Part shown: one piece after another, positions 15,758 through 24,413 of the stretch
Layout: each line of letters starts with the position of its first letter
How positions within the stretch are numbered: position 1 is the stretch's first letter
NCBI GenBank assembly: GCA_035326425.1
Contig: DAOLFG010000003.1
Location: forward strand, 1-64,000
Direction: 5' to 3'
Length of the DNA stretch: 64,000 bases
DNA from: CALKJU01 sp035326425
GTDB taxonomy: Bacteria; Pseudomonadota; Alphaproteobacteria; Geminicoccales; Geminicoccaceae
The notes under the pieces: model-generated
Database searches by the model: none
Told to the model about the DNA's origin: nothing
Seen by the model: the letters and a program-made list of their open reading frames with translations, nothing else
Made by a program: the position numbers and the translations under genes

Positions 15758-18526
15758 ATGCAAGATGGCGCGTCGTCGCCCCGTTTGGACCCGATCATGG
15801 AGTTTAGCAGCGAGCAGGCGCTTGTCGACCCGTCCGGCCTGCGCGAGGCGCTGGCAGCCACACCGCGCGAATCGGAAGCCGTCGACCTGCTGCGCTCGAT
15901 GCGCCAGCGGCTGGCCGGCGGCCGGGAGGCGCTGCGGGCCTATTTCGAGGCCGGCGGCAGTGCCGAGGTCGTGCATCACGAGCTGTCGCGGCAGATGGAC
16001 GGGCTCATCCAGGGGGCCCTGGACTTCGCCGACCGCAAGGTCTACGCCCAGCCCAATCCCACCACCGGCGAGCAGCTGGCGGTGATCGCCGTCGGCGGCT
16101 ACGGCCGCTCCGAGCTGGCGCCGGGCTCGGACATCGACCTGCTGTTCCTGCATCCCTACAAGCCGACGCCGCTGGTCGAGCAGCTGGCCGAGTTCGTGCT
16201 CTACAAGCTGTGGGATCTCGGTCTGAAGGTCGGCCAGGCGACCCGCTCGGTCTCGGAATCCATCAAGCTGGCGCAGCAGGACCTCAGCGTGCGCACCGCG
16301 CTGCTCGAGACCCACTTCGTCTGGGGCAGCCGGCCGCTCCACGATCAGCTGACGGCGGCCTTCGAGCGCGACATCGTCGCCGGCCGCGGTGCGGAGTTCA
16401 TCGAGGCCAAGCTCGCCGAGCGCGACGCCCGCCACCAGCGGGTCGGCGATTCCCGCTTCCTCCTCGAGCCCAACATCAAGGAGGGCAAGGGCGGCCTGCG
16501 CGACCTGCACACGCTGATGTGGATCGGCAAGTTCCTGTTCCGGGTGCAGGACGTCGGCGAGCTGGTGCGCTACGGCGTGCTGAGCCGGCAGGCACTCAAC
16601 ACCTTCATCAACTCGCGCCGCTTCCTGTGGACGGTGCGCTGCCACCTGCACTGGCTGAGCGGCCGCGCCGAGGAGCGGCTGACCTTCGACCTCCAGTCCG
16701 AGGTCGCCAAGCGCATGGGCTATCGCGACCGGCCGGGCTCGCTGGGTGTGGAGCGCTTCATGAAGCGCTACTACCTCGTCGCCAAGGACGTCGGTGCCCT
16801 GACCCGCATCGTCTGCGCCGCCCTCGAGGAGCAGCACAAGCGCCGCCCGCGCTTCCTCTTTCCGCGCTTCGGCTTCGGCATGCGCCGGATCAACGGCTTC
16901 GAGATCACCGGTGCCCGCGTCGGCCTCGCCGATCCCAAGCTGTTCGAGCGCGAGCCGGCGCGGATGATCGAGCTGTTCCACATGGCGCAGGAACGCGACC
17001 TCGACATCCACCCCCAGGCGCTCAACGCCGTCGGCCAGAACCTGAAGCGCGTCGACAGCGCCCTGCGCGAGAACCCGGAGGCCGGCCGGCTGTTCCTCGA
17101 CATCCTGGGATCGAGGAAGGACCCTTCGCTCGCCCTGACGCGCATGAACGAGGCCGGGCTGCTCGGCCGCTTCATCCCGGAGTTCGGCCGGGTCGTGGCG
17201 CAGATGCAGTACGGGCTCTACCACGTCTACACGGTGGACGAGCACACCATCCGGATGATCGGCATCCTCTGGCAGATCGAGCAGGGCCAGCTCTCGGCCG
17301 AGCTGCCGCTCGTCACCGAGCTGATGCCGAAGCTGCTGTCCCGGCGCGAGCTCTACCTCGCCGCCTTCGTCCACGACCTCGGCAAGGGCCGCGGCGGCGA
17401 TCACAGCGTCATCGGCGAAGACATCGCCAAGCGCGTCTGCGCCCGGCTGGGCCTGCCCGACGCCGTCACCGAGACCGTCGCCTGGCTGGTGCGCTGGCAC
17501 CTGCTGATGAGCAACTATGCCTTCAAGCGCGACGCCGAGGATCCGAAGACCGTCGCCGACTTCGTCGCCATCGTGCAGTCGCCGGAGCGGCTGAAGCTCC
17601 TGCTGGTGCTCACCGCCGCCGACATCCGGGCGGTCGGCCCCAACGTCTGGAACGGCTGGAAGGGCCAGTTGCTGCGCGAGCTCTATCGCGAGGCCGAGGC
17701 CGCCATGGCGGCGGGCGATCCGAGCGGCAGGCGGGCGGAGCGCATCGCCGAGGCGAAGCTCGCCGTGGCGCGCACGCTGTCGACGCTCGCCGACGATCCC
17801 TGGAGCGAAGCCGAGATCGCGGCCTACGGCGAGCGGCACGACCCGCGCTACTGGCTGGGCTTCGCCCCGGTCGAGCTGGTGCGTCACGCCGTCATGCTGC
17901 GCCGCGCCGACCAGGCGAAGGAGCCGCTGTCGATCGACTACCGCATCGACTCGTTCCGCGCCCGCACCGAGCTGACGCTCTACGCCGCCGACCATCCGGG
18001 CCTGTTCATGAAGGTGGCGGGAGCGCTGGCGTTGAGCGGCGCCAGCATCGTGGATGCCCACATCTTCACCACCCACGACGGCATGGCGCTCGACGTGCTG
18101 GGCTTCCAGGATGCCGACAGCCGCGAGGCCATCGACGACCAGGGCCGCCTCGAGCGCATCTCGCGCAACATCCGCAAGGCGCTGGGCGGCGAGATCTGGC
18201 TGGACAAGGCGCTGAAGGGCCGCCGCTCGCTGCCGACGCGCACCGACGTGTTCAAGGTCGAGCCGCGGGTGCTGATCGACAACAACGCCTCGCGCACCCA
18301 CAGCGTCATCGAGGTCAACGGCCGCGACCGCCCGGGCCTGCTGTTCGACCTCGCCCGCACGCTCAAGGATATCGGGCTCGGCATCAACAGCGCCCACATC
18401 AGCACCTACGGCGAGCGCGTGGTCGACGTGTTCTACGTCAAGGACGTCTTCGGCCTGAAGGTGACCCATCGCGCCAAGATGCAGCGCATCCAGAAGGCAT
18501 TGCTCGAGGTGATGGGCGGCGCCTGA
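15758..18526 (+). CDS. glnD: [Protein-PII] uridylyltransferase/uridylyl-removing enzyme
   Basis: A 922-residue GlnD of normal length. The nucleotidyltransferase motif GGYGRSELAPGSDIDLLFLH is at residues 113-132, the HD hydrolase motif FVHDLGKGRGGDHS near residue 538, and two ACT domains occupy roughly 730-810 and 845-920. It uridylylates PII proteins under nitrogen limitation and removes UMP when glutamine is high. ATG at 15758 was used; ATG at 15797 would also leave all domains intact. It is divergent from the ccm operon. Confidence 0.95.
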   Translation: MQDGASSPRLDPIMEFSSEQALVDPSGLREALAATPRESEAVDLLRSMRQRLAGGREALRAYFEAGGSAEVVHHELSRQMDGLIQGALDFADRKVYAQPNPTTGEQLAVIAVGGYGRSELAPGSDIDLLFLHPYKPTPLVEQLAEFVLYKLWDLGLKVGQATRSVSESIKLAQQDLSVRTALLETHFVWGSRPLHDQLTAAFERDIVAGRGAEFIEAKLAERDARHQRVGDSRFLLEPNIKEGKGGLRDLHTLMWIGKFLFRVQDVGELVRYGVLSRQALNTFINSRRFLWTVRCHLHWLSGRAEERLTFDLQSEVAKRMGYRDRPGSLGVERFMKRYYLVAKDVGALTRIVCAALEEQHKRRPRFLFPRFGFGMRRINGFEITGARVGLADPKLFEREPARMIELFHMAQERDLDIHPQALNAVGQNLKRVDSALRENPEAGRLFLDILGSRKDPSLALTRMNEAGLLGRFIPEFGRVVAQMQYGLYHVYTVDEHTIRMIGILWQIEQGQLSAELPLVTELMPKLLSRRELYLAAFVHDLGKGRGGDHSVIGEDIAKRVCARLGLPDAVTETVAWLVRWHLLMSNYAFKRDAEDPKTVADFVAIVQSPERLKLLLVLTAADIRAVGPNVWNGWKGQLLRELYREAEAAMAAGDPSGRRAERIAEAKLAVARTLSTLADDPWSEAEIAAYGERHDPRYWLGFAPVELVRHAVMLRRADQAKEPLSIDYRIDSFRARTELTLYAADHPGLFMKVAGALALSGASIVDAHIFTTHDGMALDVLGFQDADSREAIDDQGRLERISRNIRKALGGEIWLDKALKGRRSLPTRTDVFKVEPRVLIDNNASRTHSVIEVNGRDRPGLLFDLARTLKDIGLGINSAHISTYGERVVDVFYVKDVFGLKVTHRAKMQRIQKALLEVMGGA

Positions 18527-18532
18527 GCCCGC

Positions 18533-18949
18533 TCAGCCCGCCTGCCACGGATCGAGTACGGGCACGCCGAACTCGGCGAAATCGCGGATGTTGCGGGTGA
18601 CCACCGTCAGCCGATGCGCCAGGGCGGTGGCGGCGATCAGCATGTCCTCCAGCTCCGATCGGATCGGAAACATGATGCGCAGCCGCGCCCACTCGCGGAT
18701 CACCATCTCGTCGACGGGCAGGATCAGATGGGTCGCCTCGATATCCGACAGCCAATCGCGCAACGAGGCCGCGTGCTCGGGTTCGCGGGCTTCGATCGAC
18801 AGGATACCCTTCAGAATCTCACCTATCACCATCACGCTGATGGCCATGTCCTGTGGGGGTGTGGCGCGAATCCACGTCATGACACCGGCGTCGGCCCGTT
18901 TGCGGCGCGCTTCGGACAGGACGTTGGTGTCGATCAGGAAGCGCGCCAC
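18533..18949 (-). CDS. vapC: PIN domain toxin, VapC family
   Basis: A 138-residue PIN-domain ribonuclease. The acidic residues are Asp7 (FLIDTNVLSE), Glu44 (VIGEILKG), Asp102 (SELEDMLIAATA) and Asp123 (RNIRDF). VapC toxins cleave tRNA or rRNA and are neutralised by the partner antitoxin. The start is GTG at 18949, four bases after the antitoxin stop, so the pair is one operon. It converges on glnD with six bases between the stop codons. Confidence 0.92.
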   Translation of the reverse strand: MARFLIDTNVLSEARRKRADAGVMTWIRATPPQDMAISVMVIGEILKGILSIEAREPEHAASLRDWLSDIEATHLILPVDEMVIREWARLRIMFPIRSELEDMLIAATALAHRLTVVTRNIRDFAEFGVPVLDPWQAG

Positions 18950-18953
18950 CGGC

Positions 18954-19232
18954 TCAATCCGCCAGGTCGATCGGCGGCCTCCCCTTCGACTGGCCGCGCG
19001 GCGGGATGAGCGACATCAGATCGGGTCCGTCGCCATCGGCACCCTGATAGCGCAGCAGCACGTCCTTCAGCGTCGGCCGCGCCGTCTCCCGCAAGCGGCG
19101 ATATTCGTCGATCGACACGAGCACGGCCACCTCGTTGCCGTGCCGCGTGATGGTCTGCGGTCCCTCCGTCGCCGCCATGTCGACGACGCGGGACAGCTTC
19201 TGCTTGGCTTCCTGCAACTGCCATCGCGCCAT
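18954..19232 (-). CDS. Antitoxin, Phd/YefM type, partner of VapC
   Basis: A 92-residue protein with the Phd/YefM N-terminal fold (WQLQEAKQKLSRVVDMAATE, then GPQTITRHGNEVAVLVSIDE). The acidic C-terminal tail (LMSLIPPRGQSKGRPPIDLAD in part) would wrap the toxin. It neutralises VapC and probably represses the operon. I chose the ATG at 19232 because family members begin at the WxLQEAK segment; upstream in-frame codons to 19280 look non-coding. Confidence 0.9.
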   Translation of the reverse strand: MARWQLQEAKQKLSRVVDMAATEGPQTITRHGNEVAVLVSIDEYRRLRETARPTLKDVLLRYQGADGDGPDLMSLIPPRGQSKGRPPIDLAD

Positions 19233-19244
19233 TCGAAGGCTCCG

Positions 19245-19267
19245 TTCTGGACAGCATCTGGACAGAA
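19245..19267. promoter_or_regulatory. Candidate operator of the toxin-antitoxin operon
   Basis: TCTGGACAG occurs twice with an 11-base period (19246-19254 and 19257-19265), inside a larger TTCTG...CAGAA dyad. It lies 13 to 35 bases upstream of the antitoxin start, where Phd-type antitoxins usually bind. One helical turn between repeats suits two antitoxin dimers. Confidence 0.45.
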
Positions 19268-19290
19268 TGTCGCCGCCCACGGGCCACTGT

Positions 19291-20376
19291 TCAAGCCTGA
19301 CCTCCGCCTTCCTTCCCCCGACCCGGATGGATCACCCAGGCCCGCAGCAGCTCGTAGCCGAGCGCCAGGACGATCGGGCCGATGAACAGGCCGATCAGGC
19401 CGTGCGCCAGCAGGCCGCCGATCACCCCGATCAGGATGACCAGCATCGGCACCGCGCTGCCCCGGCTCATCAGGTAGGGGCGCAGGAAGTTGTCGATGGT
19501 GCCGACGAACAGTGCCCAGACCAGCAGCAGCACGAAGGTCAGGGTGTCGGCGTTGAGGAAGGTCCATACCAGCGCCGGCACCATCACCAGCACCGGGCCG
19601 ATCTGCACGACGCACAGCAGGAACACGATCAGCGCCAGGAAGGCCGCACCCGGCACGCCGGCCAGCAGCAGGCCCAGTCCCGCCAGCATCGACTGGATGA
19701 GCGCCGTGCCGAGCAGGCCGCGCGTGACGTTGCGGACGGTCTGCTCGGCGAGGTCGGCGAACTGTGGGCCACGCTTGCCGACCAGCCGCTCGGCCAGGGC
19801 GTGCGCTGCTGCCGCGGCGCGGCGCGAGTGCGCCAGCAGCACGCCGGCGATGACGATGGCGACGACGAACTTCACTAGGCTGAAGCCGGCATCGGCCACC
19901 AGCGCCAGCAGCCAGCCGGCGGCAACGCGCAACTGCGGCCCGATCTGGGCGAGCGCCGCGCCGAGGTTGACCGAGGCCAGCGTCCAGAGCTGGGCGATCG
20001 GCTCGCCGACCAGCGGTATCTGCTGCAGCTGCGGCGGCGGCGGCGGAATGGCGATGTCGACGCCCATGCGCTCGGTCATGATGGCGATGGTGTCGATCAG
20101 CGACATGGTGAGCACGCTGAGCGGACCACTCAGGATCACCAGCCCGGCCACCGTCACGATCACGGCCGCCAGTCGGTGCCGGCCGCCGAGGCGCGCGCTC
20201 AGGGTCTCGTAGCCCGGATGCACCGCGATCGCGATGATGGTGCCCCATACCAGCGGCTCGATGAAGGGCAGCATCAGCCAGACGCACCAGCCGACCAGCG
20301 CCAGCAGCAGGCCGACCCGCAAGGTGAGCTCGATGGCGACGCGCGCCAGGCCCAGGTCGGAATATCTCGGCGCCAT
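19291..20376 (-). CDS. AI-2E family (PerM-like) transporter
   Basis: A 361-residue polytopic inner-membrane protein. It has the family's layout: two N-terminal helices (LVGWCVWLMLPFIEPLVWGT), a large hydrophilic segment with QLRVAAGWLLALV, and a C-terminal block with GTIDNFLRPYLMSRGSAVPM and LIGVIGGLLAHGLIGLFIGP. Relatives include the AI-2 exporter TqsA and sodium/proton antiporters; the substrate here cannot be inferred. The ATG at 20376 was used. The following 251 bp up to murJ hold no feature I can name. Confidence 0.88.
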   Translation of the reverse strand: MAPRYSDLGLARVAIELTLRVGLLLALVGWCVWLMLPFIEPLVWGTIIAIAVHPGYETLSARLGGRHRLAAVIVTVAGLVILSGPLSVLTMSLIDTIAIMTERMGVDIAIPPPPPQLQQIPLVGEPIAQLWTLASVNLGAALAQIGPQLRVAAGWLLALVADAGFSLVKFVVAIVIAGVLLAHSRRAAAAAHALAERLVGKRGPQFADLAEQTVRNVTRGLLGTALIQSMLAGLGLLLAGVPGAAFLALIVFLLCVVQIGPVLVMVPALVWTFLNADTLTFVLLLVWALFVGTIDNFLRPYLMSRGSAVPMLVILIGVIGGLLAHGLIGLFIGPIVLALGYELLRAWVIHPGRGKEGGGQA

Positions 20377-20627
20377 GTCCTTGCCTCGTCGCTGGGGCGG
20401 CGGGCGGCCGCGAGGATCAGTCGTAGCGCCTGCGGCCGATCACGTCATCGCGCGACGAGCGGCCGTCACGGTCTCCCTCGGCCCATCGCCCAGCGTGCCC
20501 GGCATCCCCGAGCCACATTCCGGGTCGCTCGAGGGGTGGTTTGCCATGGCCGCCGGAAGCCGATTGCCGTTGCCCTGTGCAGCCGAATTCGGGCAAGTCC
20601 CGCCGCCATGCCTGCGGATTCCCGTCC

Positions 20628-22154
20628 ATGAACCTCGTCCGTGCCGCCGCGACGGTCGGCTCGTTCACCCTGCTGTCGCGGCTGTCGGGCTTCGTCCGCG
20701 ACATGCTGACGGCGGCGCTGCTGGGCGCCGGGCCGCTGGCCGATGCGTTCTTCGTCGCGTTCAAGCTCGCCAACTTCCTGCGCCGGCTGTTCGGCGAGGG
20801 GGCCTTCAATGCCGGCTTCGTGCCGCTGCTGGCCCGGACCATCGAGGGCGAGGGCAAGGAGGCGGGGCGCAGGTTCGCGCAGGAAGCCTTCGCGCTGATG
20901 GCGACCGTGCTGCTGGTGGTGGTGCTGGTCGTCGAGATGATCATGCCCTGGTTCATCAGGGCCCTCGCCCCGGGCTTCGAGCCCGGCACGCTGCGCTACT
21001 CGGCCGCCGTCGAACTGACGCGGATGACCTTTCCCTACATACTGTTCATCTGCCTCGTGGCGCTGGTCTGCGGCGTGCTGAACACGATGGGCCGCTTCGC
21101 CGCCGCGGCCTCGGTGCAGCTGGTGCTGAACTTCGTGATGATCGGCTCGCTGCTGCTGTCGAGCCTGCATCCCGAGGGCCCGGCCATGGCGCTGGCCTGG
21201 GGCGTGGCGGTGGCCGGCGTCGTGCAGCTGGCCTGGGTGATGGTGGCGGTGGCGCGGGCCGGCATGCCGATCCGGCTGGTGCGGCCGCGCATCACGCCGC
21301 GGATCCGGCGGCTGTTCGCGCTGGTGCTGCCGGGCCTGGTCGGCGCCGGCGCTGCGCAGATCAATCTCCTGATCGACACCTGGTTCGCCTCGACCATCGA
21401 CGGCGGCCCCTCCTGGCTGTTCTACGCCGACCGGCTGACCCAGCTGCCGCTCGGGGTCGTCGGCACCGCGCTGGGCACCGCCCTGCTGCCGCTGCTGTCG
21501 CGGCAGCTGCGATCGGGTGCCGTGGCGCAGGCGCGTTACGCCTTCAGCCGGGCCATCGAGATGGGGCTCCTGCTCACCTTGCCGGCGGGGGTGGCGTTCC
21601 TGGTGGCTCCGGAGGCCATCGTGCGCGCGCTGTTCGAGCGCGGCGCCTTCGATTCCGCCGACACCGTGGCGACGGCAGGGGCACTCGCCGCCTTCTCGAT
21701 CGGGCTGCCGGCCTATGTGCTGATCAAGGTGCTGGCGCCGGCCTATTTCGCGCGGGAGGACACCCGCACACCGGTCAAGATCGCGGTCATCTGCCTCGTC
21801 GCCAACGTGCTGCTGATCCTGGGGCTGATCGGGCCGCTGTCGCATGTCGGCATCGCCCTGGCGACGGCGATCTCCAACTGGATCAATGTCGCCCTGCTGG
21901 CCTGGTGGCTGTGGCGCGACAAGCACATCGGCATCGACGAGCGCCTGCGGACCCGGATCCCGCGCCTGATCCTGGCCTCGGCCGTGATGGCGGTGGCGCT
22001 GTGGGTGGTGCAGTGGGCGTTCGCCGGCGCCTCGCCCCTGGCGATGTTGGGCCTCGTCGTCGCCACCGGCGTCACCAGCTATGCGTTGGCGGTGCAGCTG
22101 GCCGGCGGCAGCGACGTGCGCGAGATCAAGGCGATGCTGGCGCGGAAAGCTTGA
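20628..22154 (+). CDS. murJ: Lipid II flippase MurJ
   Basis: A 508-residue MOP-superfamily protein with about 14 membrane helices. The family start is LSRLSGFVRDMLTAALLGAG near residue 17, with Arg residues lining the cavity and AFFVAFKLANFLRRLFGEGA near residue 38. It flips lipid-linked peptidoglycan precursor across the inner membrane and is essential in most Gram-negative bacteria. ATG at 20628 gives the standard MNLVRAAATVGSFTLL N-terminus. It is followed 62 bases later by trpS. Confidence 0.95.
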   Translation: MNLVRAAATVGSFTLLSRLSGFVRDMLTAALLGAGPLADAFFVAFKLANFLRRLFGEGAFNAGFVPLLARTIEGEGKEAGRRFAQEAFALMATVLLVVVLVVEMIMPWFIRALAPGFEPGTLRYSAAVELTRMTFPYILFICLVALVCGVLNTMGRFAAAASVQLVLNFVMIGSLLLSSLHPEGPAMALAWGVAVAGVVQLAWVMVAVARAGMPIRLVRPRITPRIRRLFALVLPGLVGAGAAQINLLIDTWFASTIDGGPSWLFYADRLTQLPLGVVGTALGTALLPLLSRQLRSGAVAQARYAFSRAIEMGLLLTLPAGVAFLVAPEAIVRALFERGAFDSADTVATAGALAAFSIGLPAYVLIKVLAPAYFAREDTRTPVKIAVICLVANVLLILGLIGPLSHVGIALATAISNWINVALLAWWLWRDKHIGIDERLRTRIPRLILASAVMAVALWVVQWAFAGASPLAMLGLVVATGVTSYALAVQLAGGSDVREIKAMLARKA

Positions 22155-22216
22155 CGCAGGGCCGCGTGGCGGGCAGGTGCTGCGCCGCCCCATCCCCAGC
22201 TTCGAGACTCGTCCCG

Positions 22217-23212
22217 ATGGCCGATCGCGTGTTCTCCGGCATCCAGCCGACCAGCGGCATCCACCTCGGCAACTATCTGGGGGCGATCCGCAACTGGGTG
22301 ACGATGCAGGAGAGCTACGACTGCATCTACTGCATCGTCGACCTGCACGCGCTGACCGTGGTCCACGACGCCAGGGAGATGCTCTCCAACACCCGCGAGG
22401 TGGCGGCGGCACTCCTCGCCTCGGGCATCGATCCGAAGCGCTCGGTGCTGTTCGTGCAGAGCAACGTCGCGGCGCACACGCAGCTGGCCTGGATCTTCAA
22501 CTGCATCACGCCGATGGGCTGGCTCAACAAGATGACCCAGTTCAAGGAGAAGGCCGGCAAGGACCGCGAGGGTGCCGTCACCGGCCTCTTCGACTACCCG
22601 GTGCTGATGGCGGCCGACATCCTGGCCTACCGCGCGACCCACGTGCCGGTCGGCGACGATCAGAAGCAGCACCTGGAGCTCGCCCGCAACATCGCCGGCA
22701 TGTTCAACCGCAAGTTCGCCGTCGACTACTTCACCCTGCCCGAGCCGATGATCCTCGGCGAGGCGACGCGGGTGATGTCCTTGCGCGACGGCACCAAGAA
22801 GATGAGCAAGTCCGACCCGTCGGAGCAGTCGCGTCTCAACCTGGTCGACGATGCCGACACCATCGCCCAGAAGATCCGCCGGGCGAAGTCCGACAGCCTC
22901 CCCGGCGTCACCTACGACCCGGCGAGCCGGCCCGAGGCATCGAACCTGCTGACGATCTACGCCGCCCTCTCCAATCGGCCGCGCGCCGAGGTCGAGGTCG
23001 AGCTGGAATCCAGCCCGTTCTCCGACTTCAAGAGCCGGCTCGCCGATCTCGCCGTGGCGAAGCTGTCGCCCATCGCCGCCGAGATGCGGCGTATCTCCGC
23101 CGATCCCGGCTACATCGACCAGATCCTGCGCGAGGGTGCCGAGCGGGCGGATGCGATCGCCGCACCCATCCTGCGCGAGGTCGAGGGGCTGGTGGGCTTC
23201 CTCAGGCCCTAG
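22217..23212 (+). CDS. trpS: Tryptophan-tRNA ligase
   Basis: A 331-residue class I synthetase of normal length. The HIGH-type motif appears as PTSGIHLGNYLGA (residues 11-23) and the KMSKS loop as KKMSKSDPS near residue 195. The tryptophan pocket segment VGDDQKQHLELARNIA is present. It charges tRNA-Trp in the cytoplasm. ATG at 22217 fits the family. The last four bases overlap the stop of the converging DoxX gene. Confidence 0.96.
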   Translation: MADRVFSGIQPTSGIHLGNYLGAIRNWVTMQESYDCIYCIVDLHALTVVHDAREMLSNTREVAAALLASGIDPKRSVLFVQSNVAAHTQLAWIFNCITPMGWLNKMTQFKEKAGKDREGAVTGLFDYPVLMAADILAYRATHVPVGDDQKQHLELARNIAGMFNRKFAVDYFTLPEPMILGEATRVMSLRDGTKKMSKSDPSEQSRLNLVDDADTIAQKIRRAKSDSLPGVTYDPASRPEASNLLTIYAALSNRPRAEVEVELESSPFSDFKSRLADLAVAKLSPIAAEMRRISADPGYIDQILREGAERADAIAAPILREVEGLVGFLRP

Positions 23213-23607
23213 GCCGCCTCGCGGCCGCGCGCTGCGTCGACGCTCCAGGGGCCGGGACCGGCAAAGACGAGATAGAGGAAGACGAAGCAGAACAGGATGG
23301 CGGCATCGCCGCCGTTCAGGACCGGGAAGAAGCTGTTCGGCGCGTGGGCCATGAAATAGGCGGCGGCCATCTGGCCCGACAGGATGAACGCCACCGGCCG
23401 CGTGAACAGGCCGACGATCAGCAGCGCGCCGCCGACCACCTCCAGCACGCCGGCGATCCAGGACAGCGACATGAACGCCGGCGAATAGTCACTGGCGGGG
23501 AAGCCCAGCAGCTTCTGCGTGCCGTGCTCGAAGAACAGCAGCGCGGACATGATGCGGAGGATGCTGAGGACGCGCGGCGCCCAGGCGTCGAGGTCGGCGG
23601 TGCTCAT
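23209..23607 (-). CDS. DoxX family membrane protein
   Basis: A 132-residue protein with four membrane helices and the DoxX pattern: LRIMSALLFFEHGTQKLLGF at the start, GVLEVVGGALLIVGLFTRPV in the middle and AAAYFMAHAPNSFFPVLNGG later. Family members are small quinone- or redox-linked membrane proteins; some take part in thiosulfate oxidation or oxidative-stress complexes, but no activity can be assigned here. ATG at 23607. Confidence 0.88.
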   Translation of the reverse strand: MSTADLDAWAPRVLSILRIMSALLFFEHGTQKLLGFPASDYSPAFMSLSWIAGVLEVVGGALLIVGLFTRPVAFILSGQMAAAYFMAHAPNSFFPVLNGGDAAILFCFVFLYLVFAGPGPWSVDAARGREAA

Positions 23608-23753
23608 GTGTGGCGGTCGTCCTTGTGTCGTCGTCGGGGCATCTATCTAGCTCCTCTCGCGCCGGTGTCATCCGGCTCTCTTTCAGATCACTTCCAGTTG
23701 TTGGCACCGCCGCCGGCCACGGGCCTCGGATGCCGACGCGGCCGAGGATCCGG

Positions 23754-24329
23754 TCATCGGCTGCGCTCGACCCGGGTCGCGGCGGCGTCGAGTGCTGCCG
23801 CCACGGCATCGGCCTCCTCGGCCGCCAGCGGGCCGCGCGCCAGCCGCAGCCGCAGCGCCAGCCTCAGGTTCTCCATGGCGCGGACGACCTGCGGCGGCGG
23901 GCCGTCGTCATGCGCCCGCCCGGCCTCGTCCATTCGCGCCAGCAGGGCGTCGAGCGCCGGCCGGTTGGCTTCCAGGAAGGCCCGGCCCTGCTCGGTGATG
24001 GCGTGCTGCTTGCGGGCACCCTCGCCCACCGGCGTCACCGTGACCCAGCCCAGCTCCTCGAGCAGCGTCAGGGTCGGATAGATCACGCCCGGGCTCGGGC
24101 TGTAGGCGCCGGCCACGCGCTCCTCGATCGCCTTGATGATCTCGTAGCCGTGGCGCGGCTTCTCGGCGATCAGCTGCAGGATGACGAGGCGGAGGTCGCC
24201 GTGGGCGAAGAACCGCCCGAGACCGCCGCGGCCGCCGCCGTGTCGCCGGCCGGCATGCAGCCCTTCGCCGCCCCGCTCGCCGCGGGCAAATCGCCTTTCG
24301 CCCCGTCGCCGATGTTGATGCAAATGCAT
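23754..24329 (-). CDS. PadR family transcriptional regulator
   Basis: A 191-residue regulator. The N-terminal 45 residues are rich in His, Arg and Gly (MHLHQHRRRGERR), followed by the winged helix (LRLVILQLIAEKPRHGYEII, then SPSPGVIYPTLTLLEELGWV) and a C-terminal helical dimerisation part. PadR proteins with such His-rich leaders resemble YqjI-type regulators that sense metal, so metal control is possible. Divergent from the methyltransferase at 24414; a clear inverted repeat lies between them and is probably its operator. Confidence 0.9.
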   Translation of the reverse strand: MHLHQHRRRGERRFARGERGGEGLHAGRRHGGGRGGLGRFFAHGDLRLVILQLIAEKPRHGYEIIKAIEERVAGAYSPSPGVIYPTLTLLEELGWVTVTPVGEGARKQHAITEQGRAFLEANRPALDALLARMDEAGRAHDDGPPPQVVRAMENLRLALRLRLARGPLAAEEADAVAAALDAAATRVERSR

Positions 24330-24354
24330 GGGCAAGTCCCACTCTCCGATGGCG

Positions 24355-24387
24355 TTTCGATATGTCGATTTCTCAGATATATCGAAA
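24355..24387. promoter_or_regulatory. Inverted repeat, probable PadR operator
   Basis: TTTCGATAT (24355-24363) and ATATCGAAA (24379-24387) are perfect 9-bp arms separated by 15 bases. The whole is AT-rich against a GC-rich background. It lies 26 bases upstream of the PadR start and 27 bases upstream of the methyltransferase start, so a bound dimer could control both directions. Confidence 0.7.
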
Positions 24388-24413
24388 TATGCCCGGCTGC
24401 AAGGTCCCTGGCG

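Noticed and set aside
15626..18469. Reverse-strand frame opposite glnD
   Set aside because: Antisense shadow of glnD that also runs into ccmD; no start signal or domain.
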